Below, in pieces: positions 6,201 to 16,039 of a stretch of 34,532 nucleotides of DNA. Position 1 is the first letter of the stretch; each line of letters opens with the position of its first letter. The DNA is from JAVVUJ01 sp964461765 (lineage in GTDB: Bacteria > Bacillota > Clostridia > Peptostreptococcales > Anaerovoracaceae): NCBI GenBank assembly GCA_964461765.1, contig CAYWVS010000032.1:1-34532 (forward strand), read 5' to 3'. The notes under the pieces were generated by a model. That model ran no database searches. It was given only the letters and a program-made list of their open reading frames with translations, and was not told the DNA's origin. Made by a program: the position numbers and the translations under genes.

Positions 6201-8780
6201 ATGAATAAACAACAACTGGCTGCAAAGATATGGGAACAGGCAAATGCCATGCGTTCCAAAATCGAGGCCAATGAATACAAAGACTATATTTTAGGTTTTA
6301 TCTTTTATAAATATCTTTCTGACAAAGAATTAAAATTTTTAAAAGAAAAAGATTTTATGGCTGAGGATATTAAAAAGCTTACCGAAGAAGATGAAAGCAC
6401 GGTTGAATTCATTCAAAACGGTATAGGTTATTTTATTGCATATAAAGATTTGTTTTCCACATGGATTGAAATGGGAAAAGATTTTGGTATCTCTAATGTT
6501 AGGGATGCACTTTCTGCATTTAGCCGACTGATCAACAAATCCCACAAGAAGGTTTTTGACGGAGTTTTTGATACGCTGCAAACAGGGCTTTCCAAGCTTG
6601 GTGATAGTGAAAGCTCCCGAACAAAAGCAGTCAGTGAACTGATACAGCTTATCAAAGACATCCCCATGGATGGTAAACAAGACTACGATATTTTAGGGTT
6701 TATCTATGAATACTTAATCGGTATGTTTGCCGCCAATGCTGGGAAAAAAGCCGGTGAATTCTACACCCCCCATGAAGTGGCCGTTTTAATGTCAGAAATT
6801 GTGGCAGAGCATTTAAAAGATAAAAATAAAATTGAAATATACGATCCAACCAGTGGCTCCGGGTCATTACTCATTAATATCGGCAAGTCCGTATCAAAGC
6901 ATATAAGCAACGAAAACAATATAAAATACTATGCCCAAGAGCTGAAGCAAAACACCTATAACCTTACCCGCATGAATTTAGTGATGCGTGGAATTCTGCC
7001 AGATAACATTGTCACACGCAATGGTGATACCTTGGAAGAGGACTGGCCGTTTTTTGATGAAAATGACCCCATTCATACATACAATCCTCTTTATGTGGAT
7101 GCTGTCGTATCCAATCCCCCTTATTCCCAAAGATGGGATTCAACCAATAAAGAAACCGACCCACGTTATGCACGATTTGGCTTGGCACCAAAGACAAAGG
7201 CAGATTTTGCATTTTTGCTCCACGACCTTTATCATGTAAAACCCGATGGAATTATGACCATCGTACTTCCCCATGGGGTATTGTTCCGTGGAGGTGAAGA
7301 GGGTGAAATTCGCAAAAATCTTATTGAAAACAACCATATTGATACGATTATCGGCTTGCCTGCCAATATCTTCTTTGGCACAGGCATTCCCACAATTATT
7401 ATGGTTTTAAAGCAAAAACGTGAGAATACTGACGTTTTGATCATTGATGCCTCAAAAGACTTTGTCAAAGAAGGCAAAAATAATAAGCTGAGAGCATCAG
7501 ATATTAAAAAAATTGCTGATGCTGTGTTTCGTAGAAAAACCGTGAAAAAATATGCTCAACTTGTAAACCGGGAGACCATTCGTAAAAATGAATATAATTT
7601 GAACATTCCAAGGTATGTGGACTCCTTTGATGACACTGAGACATGGGACCTTTATGCCTCCATGTTTGGCGGTATCCCCTTGTCTGAAATTGAAGAGCTG
7701 AAAGAATACTGGGAAGCGTTCCCCGAACTTAAGAATGATATATTTACAAAAAGCGATACCCCTTATGTGGCTTTTGCGGCAGAGGACGTCAAAAAAGCAA
7801 TTACAAACCACAAAGATGTGATAACTTTTAAGGAGAGATTTAATACAGCCTTTGAAGGATTTCATTCTTATTTGAAAAACCAATTGATTGAAAACATGGA
7901 TACCATTGCTGTTTCAAAACAGGAAGCCTTACTCAGCGGTGATATTTTTCAGCGTGTAAAATCCATACCCCTGATAGATAAATATAAGGCGTATCAGCAC
8001 CTTGATGACGAGTGGGTGAAAATAGCAGTTGATCTAGAAATCATACAGACAGAGGGCTTTGAGTCTACGAAAAAAGTGGATCCCAATATTGTTGTAAAAA
8101 AGAAAGACGGAAAAGACACCGAGGTACAGGATGGCTATATAGGTCATGTGATTCCCTTTGAGCTTGTACAGCAAACACTACTGAAAGTTGAAGCTGATCA
8201 ATTAAAAATGCAGGAAAATAGAATGGGTGAAATTTTAGCAGATTACGAAGAAATGATCGACGGTCTTTCTGAGGAAGAAAAAGAGTCGGATATCTTAAAC
8301 GAAACTAAGAATGCCTTTATAGCAAAAGCAGTGATAGCAAAACTTAAGGAACTGCGTACAGAAAGAGAAACAGAGGAAGTAACTACTTTGATACAAACCC
8401 TTTCTAAGGCAGATCAATTACTAAAAGAAGAAAAAGAGTTGAAAGCCAGCATCAAAAGAGAGGCTGCTGCTTTGCATACCTTAACGAAAGAAACCATTGA
8501 AAACCTCTCTGATGAGCAAGTACTTTATCTATTGGAAAAGAAATGGGTAGAACCATTGGTTTCAAGTCTTTATGCCATGCCCTCTGCTATCATAAATGAT
8601 TTAGTGGGTAAGCTACAAGCACTTTCGGACAAATATGCCACCACCTATGAAGAGGTAGCAACCCAGATAAAGCAAACGGAAGATGAACTGTGTGCTTTAA
8701 TAGATCAGCTCGAGGGCAATGAATTTGATATGAAAGGGCTAAGGGAATTTAAAGCTCTGTTAATGGGTGATGTGGAATGA
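6201..8780 (+). CDS. hsdM: Type I restriction-modification methyltransferase subunit
   Basis: The 859-residue protein has an N-terminal HsdM helical domain (about 1-150) and then the N6-adenine methylase core: FYTPHEV at 187-193, the SAM-binding motif I DPTSGSGSLL at 215-224, and the catalytic motif IV NPPY at 305-308. It methylates adenine at the site chosen by HsdS and is needed for both modification and restriction. A C-terminal extension (about 560-859), rich in charged helices and probable coiled coil, is longer than in classical ~500-residue HsdM but common in Firmicutes. The stop overlaps hsdS (ATGA). AAGGGGG lies about 13 bases before the start. Confidence 0.97.
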   Translation: MNKQQLAAKIWEQANAMRSKIEANEYKDYILGFIFYKYLSDKELKFLKEKDFMAEDIKKLTEEDESTVEFIQNGIGYFIAYKDLFSTWIEMGKDFGISNVRDALSAFSRLINKSHKKVFDGVFDTLQTGLSKLGDSESSRTKAVSELIQLIKDIPMDGKQDYDILGFIYEYLIGMFAANAGKKAGEFYTPHEVAVLMSEIVAEHLKDKNKIEIYDPTSGSGSLLINIGKSVSKHISNENNIKYYAQELKQNTYNLTRMNLVMRGILPDNIVTRNGDTLEEDWPFFDENDPIHTYNPLYVDAVVSNPPYSQRWDSTNKETDPRYARFGLAPKTKADFAFLLHDLYHVKPDGIMTIVLPHGVLFRGGEEGEIRKNLIENNHIDTIIGLPANIFFGTGIPTIIMVLKQKRENTDVLIIDASKDFVKEGKNNKLRASDIKKIADAVFRRKTVKKYAQLVNRETIRKNEYNLNIPRYVDSFDDTETWDLYASMFGGIPLSEIEELKEYWEAFPELKNDIFTKSDTPYVAFAAEDVKKAITNHKDVITFKERFNTAFEGFHSYLKNQLIENMDTIAVSKQEALLSGDIFQRVKSIPLIDKYKAYQHLDDEWVKIAVDLEIIQTEGFESTKKVDPNIVVKKKDGKDTEVQDGYIGHVIPFELVQQTLLKVEADQLKMQENRMGEILADYEEMIDGLSEEEKESDILNETKNAFIAKAVIAKLKELRTERETEEVTTLIQTLSKADQLLKEEKELKASIKREAAALHTLTKETIENLSDEQVLYLLEKKWVEPLVSSLYAMPSAIINDLVGKLQALSDKYATTYEEVATQIKQTEDELCALIDQLEGNEFDMKGLREFKALLMGDVE

Positions 8781-9985
8781 GGGAGAGGAATACACCTGCA
8801 TTGAGGTTTAAGGGGTTTCGTGGGGATTGGGAAAGAAGAAATTTGGAAAGTATAGCTCGTAATACATTTGGTGGTGGAACACCAAACACATCAGTCAAAG
8901 AATTCTGGGTTGGAGAGATACCTTGGATTCAATCATCTGATTTAATTGAGCATGATGTGATGGCTGTTACCATAAAAAAGAAAATATCTTTATTGGCCAT
9001 TAGTAATTCAGCAACTAAATTAGTCCCAAAAGATTCCATTGCAATTGTCACTCGTGTTGGGGTCGGCAAAGTGGCAGTGATGCAGATGGAATATTCTGCA
9101 AGCCAAGATTTTTTATCGTTAAGTAATCTGGAAGTTGACAAATGGTTTGGTGCATATTCCGTATATCTAAAAATGCAAAAAGAACTTTATAAAGTTCAAG
9201 GAACATCAATAAAAGGGATTACAAAAAAAGATTTGTTATCAAAAGTATTTTATACTCCATCTTATAAAACAGAACAAACAAAAATCGGAGATTTTTTCAG
9301 AAATCTTGATAATCTCATAGCTTTTAATCAACGGAAATATGACAAGTTATTGACGGTAAAAAAAGCTTGCCTTGAAAAAATGTTTCCCCAAAATGGATCA
9401 AATACCCCTGAAATTCGGTTTAAGGGGTTTAGTGGGGAGTGGGAAATACAAACGGCTTTAAATATCTTTGAAACAACCTCAGATAAGAATCACCCTGAAT
9501 TACCAGTTCTATCTGCAACACAGGAATATGGCATGAAAAAAAGAGATGATATTGGTTTAAGCATTTTTCATAATAAAAAAAATGAAAAAACATATAAACG
9601 CGTGTTACCTGGTCAGTTTGTAATTCATTTACGTTCATTTCAAGGAGGATTTGCACATTCACAAATAGAAGGTATTACTTCTCCTGCATATACAATTTTG
9701 AAGTTTAAAGAAGAATCCAAGCATTTTGATGCATTTTGGAAGTATATTTTTAATTCTAATGTTTTTATAAAAAGACTTGAGGCTGTTACCTATGGAATAC
9801 GTGATGGTAGAAACATAAATTTTGACGAGTTTATGACAATGAGGTTTAGTTATCCAACACTTGAAGAACAAACCCAAATCGGCAACTTCTTCAAAACCCT
9901 AGACAACCTCATTGCCCTACGGAAAACGGAACTGGAAAAACTTAAAAACATAAAAAAAGCATGTCTTGAAAAAATGTTTGTCTAA
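8777..9985 (+). CDS. hsdS: Type I restriction-modification specificity subunit
   Basis: The 402-residue protein has the two-fold layout of HsdS: two target recognition domains (about 10-170 and 215-370), each opened by an RFKGFxGxWE element and closed by a conserved helical spacer (IGxFFxxLDNLIA, then KKACLEKMF). The spacers pair to set the distance between the two half-sites of the DNA target. The start overlaps hsdM by 4 bases. The recognition sequence cannot be read from the protein. No second or silent hsdS and no recombinase gene is present nearby. Confidence 0.96.
   Translation: MRERNTPALRFKGFRGDWERRNLESIARNTFGGGTPNTSVKEFWVGEIPWIQSSDLIEHDVMAVTIKKKISLLAISNSATKLVPKDSIAIVTRVGVGKVAVMQMEYSASQDFLSLSNLEVDKWFGAYSVYLKMQKELYKVQGTSIKGITKKDLLSKVFYTPSYKTEQTKIGDFFRNLDNLIAFNQRKYDKLLTVKKACLEKMFPQNGSNTPEIRFKGFSGEWEIQTALNIFETTSDKNHPELPVLSATQEYGMKKRDDIGLSIFHNKKNEKTYKRVLPGQFVIHLRSFQGGFAHSQIEGITSPAYTILKFKEESKHFDAFWKYIFNSNVFIKRLEAVTYGIRDGRNINFDEFMTMRFSYPTLEEQTQIGNFFKTLDNLIALRKTELEKLKNIKKACLEKMFV
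9359..9979 (+). repeat. Near-identical repeat pairs inside hsdS
   Basis: A segment of about 27 bases encoding KKACLEKMF occurs at about 9359-9384 and again at about 9953-9979 with only two differences. The segment encoding RFKGFxGxWE likewise occurs at about 8804-8832 and 9416-9445. These are the known homology blocks through which target recognition domains are exchanged. Confidence 0.7.
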
Positions 9986-10024
9986 ATCCCGGCTGCAAAG
10001 CAAAAGTGCAAAGGAGTATGTATC

Positions 10025-13000
10025 ATGACATTTACATATGAAAGCGAGTTTGAAAATGCTTTAATCAAGGTGTTGTCAGAAAAAGGCTGGGAAGCAAAGG
10101 CATTAAAGAACTTCACAGAAAAAGACTTGATTCAAAATTGGGCGGATATTCTCTTTAATAACAACAGAGGAATCGACCGTCTCAACGATTGCCCTTTGAC
10201 GGAAGGTGAAATGGGTCAGATCATTGAACAGATTTCCGCTTTACGGACACCTTTAAAGTTAAATGGCTTTATCAACGGTAAGACTGTTTCGGTAGTTCGT
10301 GATAACCCCCACGATACTTTGCACTTTGGAAAAGAAATCAGCCTTAAAATATATGACCGCAGGGAAATTGCCGCCGGTCAAAGTCGCTATCAGATTGCAC
10401 AGCAGCCTGTCTTTACGAGCAAATCTAAAATCTTAAAGGACCGCCGTGGTGATTTAATGCTATTAATAAACGGTATGCCGGTGATACACATAGAGCTAAA
10501 GCGTAGCGGAATTCCGGTAAGTCAGGCCTACAACCAGATCGAAAAGTACGCCTATGAGGGGATCTTTGGTGGACTGTTTTCACTGGTACAGGTTTTTGTA
10601 GCCATGACACCGGAGGAAGCGAAATATTTCGCCAACCCCGGTCCTGATGGGAAGTTCAATATTGATTATTACTTCCATTGGGCGGATTTTGACAATGAGC
10701 CTGTTAATCATTGGAAGGATATTGCTTCCTCATTGCTTTCTATCCCCATGGCACATCAGTTAATTGGATTTTACACCGTTGCCGACGATTCCGACGGAGT
10801 GTTGAAAGTAATGCGCAGTTACCAATATTATGCTGCCAGTGCCATTTCCGACAAGGTTGCCAAAACCCTTTGGAAAGAAAACAACCAACTCGGTGGCTTT
10901 ATTTGGCACACCACCGGTTCCGGAAAAACAATGACAAGCTTCAAATCGGCACAACTGATTGCAAATTCTAAAGATGCCGATAAGGTGCTCTTTTTGATGG
11001 ATAGAATAGAGCTGGGAACGCAGTCCTTAAAAGAATATCGAGGTTTTGCTGATGAAAACGAATCTGTGCAAGCCACGGAAAACACAGGTGTATTAGTGAC
11101 TAAGTTAAAGAGTAATGACCCCGCAAACACGTTAATTGTTACATCAATTCAAAAGATGAGCAAAATCAAAGAAGAAGGCGGTCTGAAAGCACATGACCTG
11201 GAAGCCATGAACAGCAAACGCATTGTATTTATTGTGGACGAGTGCCACAGATCCACTTTTGGGGATATGCTCAGGGTGATTAAAGAAACATTCCCGAAAG
11301 CTATTTTCTTTGGCTTTACCGGTACCCCTATCCATGATGAAAATGAGAAAAGACAGAACACAACTACGGATGTATTTGGCGATGAGTTACACCGGTACAG
11401 CATTGCTGATGGTATTCGAGATAAAAATGTTTTGGGATTTGATACTTACAAGGTTTTAACCTTTAAAGATAAGGACGTGAGAAAAGCGGTTGCCCTGGAA
11501 AAGGCAAAAGCAAAGGATGAAGCCGAGGCTATTTCTGATTCTGAAAAAAACAAGATTTACTATCACTTTATGAACTCCTCCAAGGTAAAAATGGCAGGGT
11601 ATAAAGACGGCAACGACCAATACATAAAGGGCATAGAAGATTACCTCAGTTCTTCTCAATATGAAACGGCGCAACATCAAAACAAAGTGGTAGAGGACAT
11701 TTGTGAGAACTTCTTAACTCTGAGCCACAATGGCAAGTTTCATGCTATTTTTGCCACCAGCAGTATCCCTGAAGCCATCACCTATTATCGCTTGTTTAAA
11801 AGACAAAAGTCCGGACTAAAAGTAACTTGCTTATTTGATCCAAACATTGATAATGGAGGCGGCGTTGCCTTTAAAGAAGACGGACTTGTGGAAATTATAG
11901 AGGATTATAACAAGGGCTATGGGCAAGATTTTACTATTTCCTCCCATGGAACTTTTAAGAAAGATATTGCAGCAAGGCTTGCACACAAAGAACCATACAA
12001 ATTAATAGAGCGCACTCCTGAAATGCAAATTGATTTACTCATTGTTGTTGATCAGATGCTAACGGGCTTTGATTCCAAGTGGGTAAATACCCTATATATT
12101 GATAAGAAAATCAAATATGAAAGCATTATTCAAGCCTTTTCCAGAACCAATCGTTTATTTGGTCCCGACAAACCTTTTGGAACCATTCGCTATTACCGCA
12201 AACCCCACACCATGGAGCGAAACATTGAAGAAGCTGTAAAGCTATATTCCGGTGATAAGCCAATGGGTTTGTTTGTTCCCAAGCTGGAACACAACTTAAA
12301 TAACATGAATTCTATTTTTTATGATATTTTAAAGCTATTTCATGATGCTGGAGTAAGTGACTTTGAGAAGTTGCCTGAAGAAAATTCAGAACGTGGCAAA
12401 TTTGCCGCTCTTTTCAAAGAGCTAAATGATTATATGGAAGCTGCCAAGATTCAAGGGTTCAGCTTTACTAAACCCCCTAAGTACGAGTTTTCCCATGGAC
12501 AAGGCAACCCCAAAACCATAGTCACCATGGCATTTGACCAAAATGCTTATCTGACTTTAGCACTTCGTTACAAGGAACTTTTTGATAACAGTATGGATTC
12601 CGGTAGTGGTGGCAGTGGAGCAAGTGATGTACCCTTTGATCTTGTTGGTTACTTAACAGAGATCGACACCGGTGTCATTGATGCAAACTATATGAATTCT
12701 CGCTTTGACAAATATTTAAAGCTGATTCAGCAGGAAGGCTCAGATAAGGAGCTTGTGGAAGATGCCCTAAACGATTTGCACAAGACCTTTGCCACATTAA
12801 CACAGGAAGAACAAAAGTATGCCAATATCTATCTTCACGACATCCAAAGAGGCGATGCAACGGTGAGAGAAGGTATGACCCTGCGTGAAAGCATTACAGA
12901 ATATCAGTATAAATCCAAAAACTACGAAATTACTCGCATTTGTTATGCCTTGGGATTGGATGAAGAGGCACTAAAAAACCTAATGGGATTAAAGGTAACA

Positions 13001-13186
13001 GAGACGAATCTCAATGAGTTTGGTCGATTTGACGAGCTGAAAAACTCAGTGGATAAAGCAAAAGCCAAGGCTTACTTTGAAAAGCTTGAAAAAGCGGAGA
13101 TCCCCCAGTTTAAGGTGAATATTAAGGTTGACGGCTTGTTACGCCGGTTTATTTTAAGCGGTGGGTTTGAATTGGCGGAAGGATAG
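10025..13186 (+). CDS. hsdR: Type I restriction endonuclease / translocase subunit
   Basis: The 1053-residue protein has an N-terminal PD-(D/E)xK nuclease (D143 in GDLMLLI; E157-x-K159 in HIELKRSG) and a superfamily 2 motor: Walker A TTGSGKT (296-302), DECH box (405-408), TGTP (432-435), and motif VI QAFSRTNRLFG later. The C-terminal part is the helical region that docks on HsdM. It pumps DNA using ATP and cuts far from the site. It starts 39 bases after hsdS at ATG 10025, with AAGGAG upstream, and is the last gene of the hsd operon. All catalytic residues are present, so it looks functional. Confidence 0.97.
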   Translation: MTFTYESEFENALIKVLSEKGWEAKALKNFTEKDLIQNWADILFNNNRGIDRLNDCPLTEGEMGQIIEQISALRTPLKLNGFINGKTVSVVRDNPHDTLHFGKEISLKIYDRREIAAGQSRYQIAQQPVFTSKSKILKDRRGDLMLLINGMPVIHIELKRSGIPVSQAYNQIEKYAYEGIFGGLFSLVQVFVAMTPEEAKYFANPGPDGKFNIDYYFHWADFDNEPVNHWKDIASSLLSIPMAHQLIGFYTVADDSDGVLKVMRSYQYYAASAISDKVAKTLWKENNQLGGFIWHTTGSGKTMTSFKSAQLIANSKDADKVLFLMDRIELGTQSLKEYRGFADENESVQATENTGVLVTKLKSNDPANTLIVTSIQKMSKIKEEGGLKAHDLEAMNSKRIVFIVDECHRSTFGDMLRVIKETFPKAIFFGFTGTPIHDENEKRQNTTTDVFGDELHRYSIADGIRDKNVLGFDTYKVLTFKDKDVRKAVALEKAKAKDEAEAISDSEKNKIYYHFMNSSKVKMAGYKDGNDQYIKGIEDYLSSSQYETAQHQNKVVEDICENFLTLSHNGKFHAIFATSSIPEAITYYRLFKRQKSGLKVTCLFDPNIDNGGGVAFKEDGLVEIIEDYNKGYGQDFTISSHGTFKKDIAARLAHKEPYKLIERTPEMQIDLLIVVDQMLTGFDSKWVNTLYIDKKIKYESIIQAFSRTNRLFGPDKPFGTIRYYRKPHTMERNIEEAVKLYSGDKPMGLFVPKLEHNLNNMNSIFYDILKLFHDAGVSDFEKLPEENSERGKFAALFKELNDYMEAAKIQGFSFTKPPKYEFSHGQGNPKTIVTMAFDQNAYLTLALRYKELFDNSMDSGSGGSGASDVPFDLVGYLTEIDTGVIDANYMNSRFDKYLKLIQQEGSDKELVEDALNDLHKTFATLTQEEQKYANIYLHDIQRGDATVREGMTLRESITEYQYKSKNYEITRICYALGLDEEALKNLMGLKVTETNLNEFGRFDELKNSVDKAKAKAYFEKLEKAEIPQFKVNIKVDGLLRRFILSGGFELAEG

Positions 13187-13297
13187 GGGAGGTTAGCTTT
13201 ATCCCTTAAGGATTAAATTTTAAATCTTAAACTTATGGTAGTTTTTAATAATGCTTTAAAATTTTTTGAAAAATGAAAATAGCTTAATAAGAATATG

Positions 13298-13338
13298 ACT
13301 TTCATGCCTATTTGAGATATCAAAATAGGCATGAAAGT
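13298..13338 (+). terminator. Perfect 16-bp inverted repeat downstream of hsdR
   Basis: ACTTTCATGCCTATTT (13298-13313) is mirrored by AAATAGGCATGAAAGT (13323-13338) around a 9-nt loop centred on GATATC. Only two more T residues follow, so it is an atypical terminator. It may end the hsd transcript or insulate the ATPase operon. The rest of 13187-13297 and 13339-13447 shows no gene. Confidence 0.55.
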
Positions 13339-13447
13339 TTAAGAAATGTGATGCAAACTTGTATAGAACTTAGTTATTATTCACTGTCAAATAGAAAAAG
13401 AGCAGGTATAGACGTTAAGTAATTAGTTAACCAAGTTATAAAATAAT

Positions 13448-13497
13448 GACAATGACATAATGACAATTTTTAGACAATGACATAATGACAATTTTTA
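13448..13497 (+). repeat. Two perfect 25-bp tandem repeats upstream of the ATPase operon
   Basis: A 25-bp unit, GACAATGACATAATG followed by ACAATTTTTA, occurs at 13448-13472 and identically at 13473-13497. Each contains the heptamer ATGACAW several times. The array ends 3 bases before a TTGACA box, so it lies where an operator or activator site would sit. Confidence 0.85.
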
Positions 13498-13500
13498 GGG

Positions 13501-13529
13501 TTGACATAAATTGAAGAATCGTGTAGGAT
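13501..13529 (+). promoter_or_regulatory. Candidate promoter for the ATPase-TIR operon
   Basis: A consensus -35 (TTGACA, 13501-13506), 17-bp spacing and TAGGAT (13524-13529, four of six matches). It directly follows the tandem repeats. Transcription would begin near 13536 and cross the terminator-like hairpin at 13592-13624 before reaching the ATPase gene. Confidence 0.5.
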
Positions 13530-13600
13530 TTAATCATAATTTAGATAAACTATGCGAATATCTGAGGGAAAGCATTAAAGAGTATAAGGCAATCCGGTAA
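13511..13600 (+). other. Short open frame ending in a terminator: leader peptide or gene remnant
   Basis: A frame from TTG at 13511 to TAA at 13598-13600 encodes 29 residues ending KLCEYLRESIKEYKAIR. It has a protein-like composition, but no ribosome binding site is evident and an in-frame stop lies just upstream. The hairpin at 13592-13624 overlaps its stop. It is either the surviving 3' end of a lost gene with its terminator, or a leader ORF coupled to attenuation of the ATPase gene. Confidence 0.35.
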
Positions 13601-13624
13601 CCTTCATGGATACCGGGTGTTTTT
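13592..13624 (+). terminator. Intrinsic terminator-like hairpin in front of the ATPase gene
   Basis: ATCCGGTA (13592-13599) pairs with TACCGGGT (13611-13618), an 8-bp stem with one wobble, followed by five T residues (13620-13624). It sits between the candidate promoter and the ATPase start, so it could act as an attenuator. Confidence 0.6.
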
Positions 13625-13664
13625 GTATGGTGATGTTTTTTAGTGAATATTGGGGTTAGCAATA

Positions 13665-15956
13665 ATGGGCAACTCAAGTTTGAGTGATCTTTTGAAGGAG
13701 AATATAAATATGCCTTACATTTTATCTTTTAATAGCCTTAAGTATGAGGATATACTTGAAACTGATTTTCATGACTTTTCTATGTCACAGCACAATAGCC
13801 TTGAATTCAAAATGGTGGGGCAATGTGGGATGGCAGTAGTTTATGCTCCTAATGGTATGGGAAAAACTACTCTCTCGAATGTTCTAAAGATTGAGACTTC
13901 TAGCCAGACAGTTGACTTTTCTGCTATATATGACAATGTACCCATAATTCCTACGGATAAAAAAATTCATATTATCGGTGACCAAAGCACCCGTAATATT
14001 ATTCATGGTAATACATCTGATTATCTTATAGGTGCGGATATTCGAAGGGAATATGAATTGCGATCCATTATAGAAGATATCTTTAATAGATGCTTCGTGG
14101 GTTTTACTAAGACCCTTAAAGAGAAATATAGAATAACTAGGAGAGATGATTATTTCTTATCAATGATGAATAACCAAAATATAGCAGACTACATTCGAGA
14201 TATTATCCCGGCTCGAAACCGTAGAAATGGAATAGATAGAATAGAGTTTGTTCACTATTTAAAAAGCCTTCCTTTAGAAAACTTACCTGAAGTAGTAGAG
14301 AAAAAAACAATATTTATAGTAGAGAATCAGCAATTAATCAAAGATGTGTTGGCGATAACGGCTGAAATTGAACAGATTAGTGAGATTCAAGAAATCGAAC
14401 AAAACGATGATGCGATTAAAATATTAAACAAGTACCCCAACCAAACGGTTTGTGTAGTGTGTGATGCACAGGATATATCAATTAATGAGCTTACCGATAG
14501 AAAGAGAGTAAACCGCAATAGAATTTACACTAACTTACCGCCTAGAATCAAGGAGGTTTTGGATAACATAATTAATAATTCCTCTTTGCAGTATAGTGAT
14601 CCTTTTTCTATACACTCTAGAGTGTCAGAATTCATAAGTACGGGAGATTATCCTTTCTTACAAATACTTCAAAATGAGCTAGGTGAATATGTCGGTGCTA
14701 CATTAAAAACTATTACAAATTTATTTCTACAAATATTTGATGAAACCAGCTTAGATATGAATTTCACTGAATATGAAAACCTATTAAATAGACAACCCAT
14801 GCTTGATAGTGAAGAATTAATGCTAATCAAAGAGGTGGTAAATGAAAATATTGGTCCTGAAATAACAATAATAAGAGATGAGCAAAATGGGAAAAATTTT
14901 AGATTATTACTTGATGGCGAAGTATTTCTTGGTGACGACGTTGGTGAAAAGAATCAGAAACCGCTAAAGCTAAGTACAGGAGAGCGTAATTTTATTTCGT
15001 TAGCATTTGAACTTTTGCTTGCAAGGCACTCTGATAAAGAATTTGTGGTGTTAGACGATCCAATTTCAAGTTTTGATTCCATATATAAAAATAAGATAGC
15101 ATATTGTATTATTAAGTTCTTGGAAGAGAAAAAATGTATAATTCTAACTCATAATCTTGAACTAGTCCGTTTGCTAGAATTTCAAAACTCTGGATGTTTT
15201 AACTTATATATGTTTAATAACACTGATGGTGGAGTTAATGGCTTTATCCGGGTTAATGATCTGGAAAAGAAAATATTAAATAACCTTCACGACTTAATCA
15301 AATTGTTCCGCAATGGAGATCCATCTACTCAATTATGCGATGTTGTAATTGATATCAAAACCTTTTTGATGGCAATGATTCCATTTCTACGAGGATATGC
15401 ACACATTATATGTACAGAAAATGATATATACTCTAGCCTATCCTCAATTATGCACGGATATGAAAATGGCTCTGTTGATATTAATAAAATATATCAGAAT
15501 CTCTTTGGATATGATTTTGGTGAGGAGTGCGTAGTGTCAGTTCAAGATATATTAGATTATGATTGCACAAATATTAGTACAGTAGACCCCATCAGACTGC
15601 CATTACTTTCAGAAACGTTAAAGCAAACATTAATATATTATCATTTGAGGATGTGCGTTGAATCTACCTTGGTTGAATTGTTTCCAGCCAGTCGGCGTCA
15701 TGATGAGGATGCAATGTTAGGTCAGATTATACAAAGGGCATTTAGGTGCAATAGAACCGATCCCAATTTCGATAGTAAACTTCAATACAGGGTGTTTTTC
15801 ACATCAAAAAAAACATTGCTCAATGAGTTTAACCACTTTGAAGGTAATATGAATATCTTTCAACCAGCTATTGATATCAAAGATAATGCGCTATTGAGAG
15901 AGGTTGAGGCTATTCATAAAAAGCTAACTTTATTAAGAACAGAGTTTAGTTCTTAA
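13665..15956 (+). CDS. AAA_13-type (PrrC/RloC-like) ATPase, putative defence protein
   Basis: The protein is 763 residues from ATG 13665. A later ATG at 13710 has the stronger AAGGAG site; I keep the longer form because SLSDLLKENIN reads as coding. Its ABC/Rad50-like head is split: Walker A APNGMGKT (61-68), signature LSTGE (436-440), Walker B VVLDDPISSFD (D464, D465), and a switch His in LTHN (H496). Between the halves lie helices and a C263-VV-C266 pair resembling the RloC zinc hook. The C-terminal domain (about 500-763) contains R662-MCV-E666 and NEFNHFEGN. PrrC and RloC are tRNA anticodon nucleases linked to type I restriction loci; whether this C-terminus cuts RNA is not shown. A TIR gene follows after 83 bases. 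Confidence 0.8.
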   Translation: MGNSSLSDLLKENINMPYILSFNSLKYEDILETDFHDFSMSQHNSLEFKMVGQCGMAVVYAPNGMGKTTLSNVLKIETSSQTVDFSAIYDNVPIIPTDKKIHIIGDQSTRNIIHGNTSDYLIGADIRREYELRSIIEDIFNRCFVGFTKTLKEKYRITRRDDYFLSMMNNQNIADYIRDIIPARNRRNGIDRIEFVHYLKSLPLENLPEVVEKKTIFIVENQQLIKDVLAITAEIEQISEIQEIEQNDDAIKILNKYPNQTVCVVCDAQDISINELTDRKRVNRNRIYTNLPPRIKEVLDNIINNSSLQYSDPFSIHSRVSEFISTGDYPFLQILQNELGEYVGATLKTITNLFLQIFDETSLDMNFTEYENLLNRQPMLDSEELMLIKEVVNENIGPEITIIRDEQNGKNFRLLLDGEVFLGDDVGEKNQKPLKLSTGERNFISLAFELLLARHSDKEFVVLDDPISSFDSIYKNKIAYCIIKFLEEKKCIILTHNLELVRLLEFQNSGCFNLYMFNNTDGGVNGFIRVNDLEKKILNNLHDLIKLFRNGDPSTQLCDVVIDIKTFLMAMIPFLRGYAHIICTENDIYSSLSSIMHGYENGSVDINKIYQNLFGYDFGEECVVSVQDILDYDCTNISTVDPIRLPLLSETLKQTLIYYHLRMCVESTLVELFPASRRHDEDAMLGQIIQRAFRCNRTDPNFDSKLQYRVFFTSKKTLLNEFNHFEGNMNIFQPAIDIKDNALLREVEAIHKKLTLLRTEFSS

Positions 15957-16039
15957 TTAATCAAATTATAAGATACTTTTAGACTTTGTTGACAATCAAA
16001 CAATCTACCATTTTTAAAGGATACAGGAGGATTATTACT

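Noticed and set aside
13298..13624. Retron or similar reverse-transcriptase RNA upstream of the ATPase
   Set aside because: Although a hairpin-rich non-coding stretch precedes the operon, no reverse transcriptase gene or msr/msd-like paired repeats are present.
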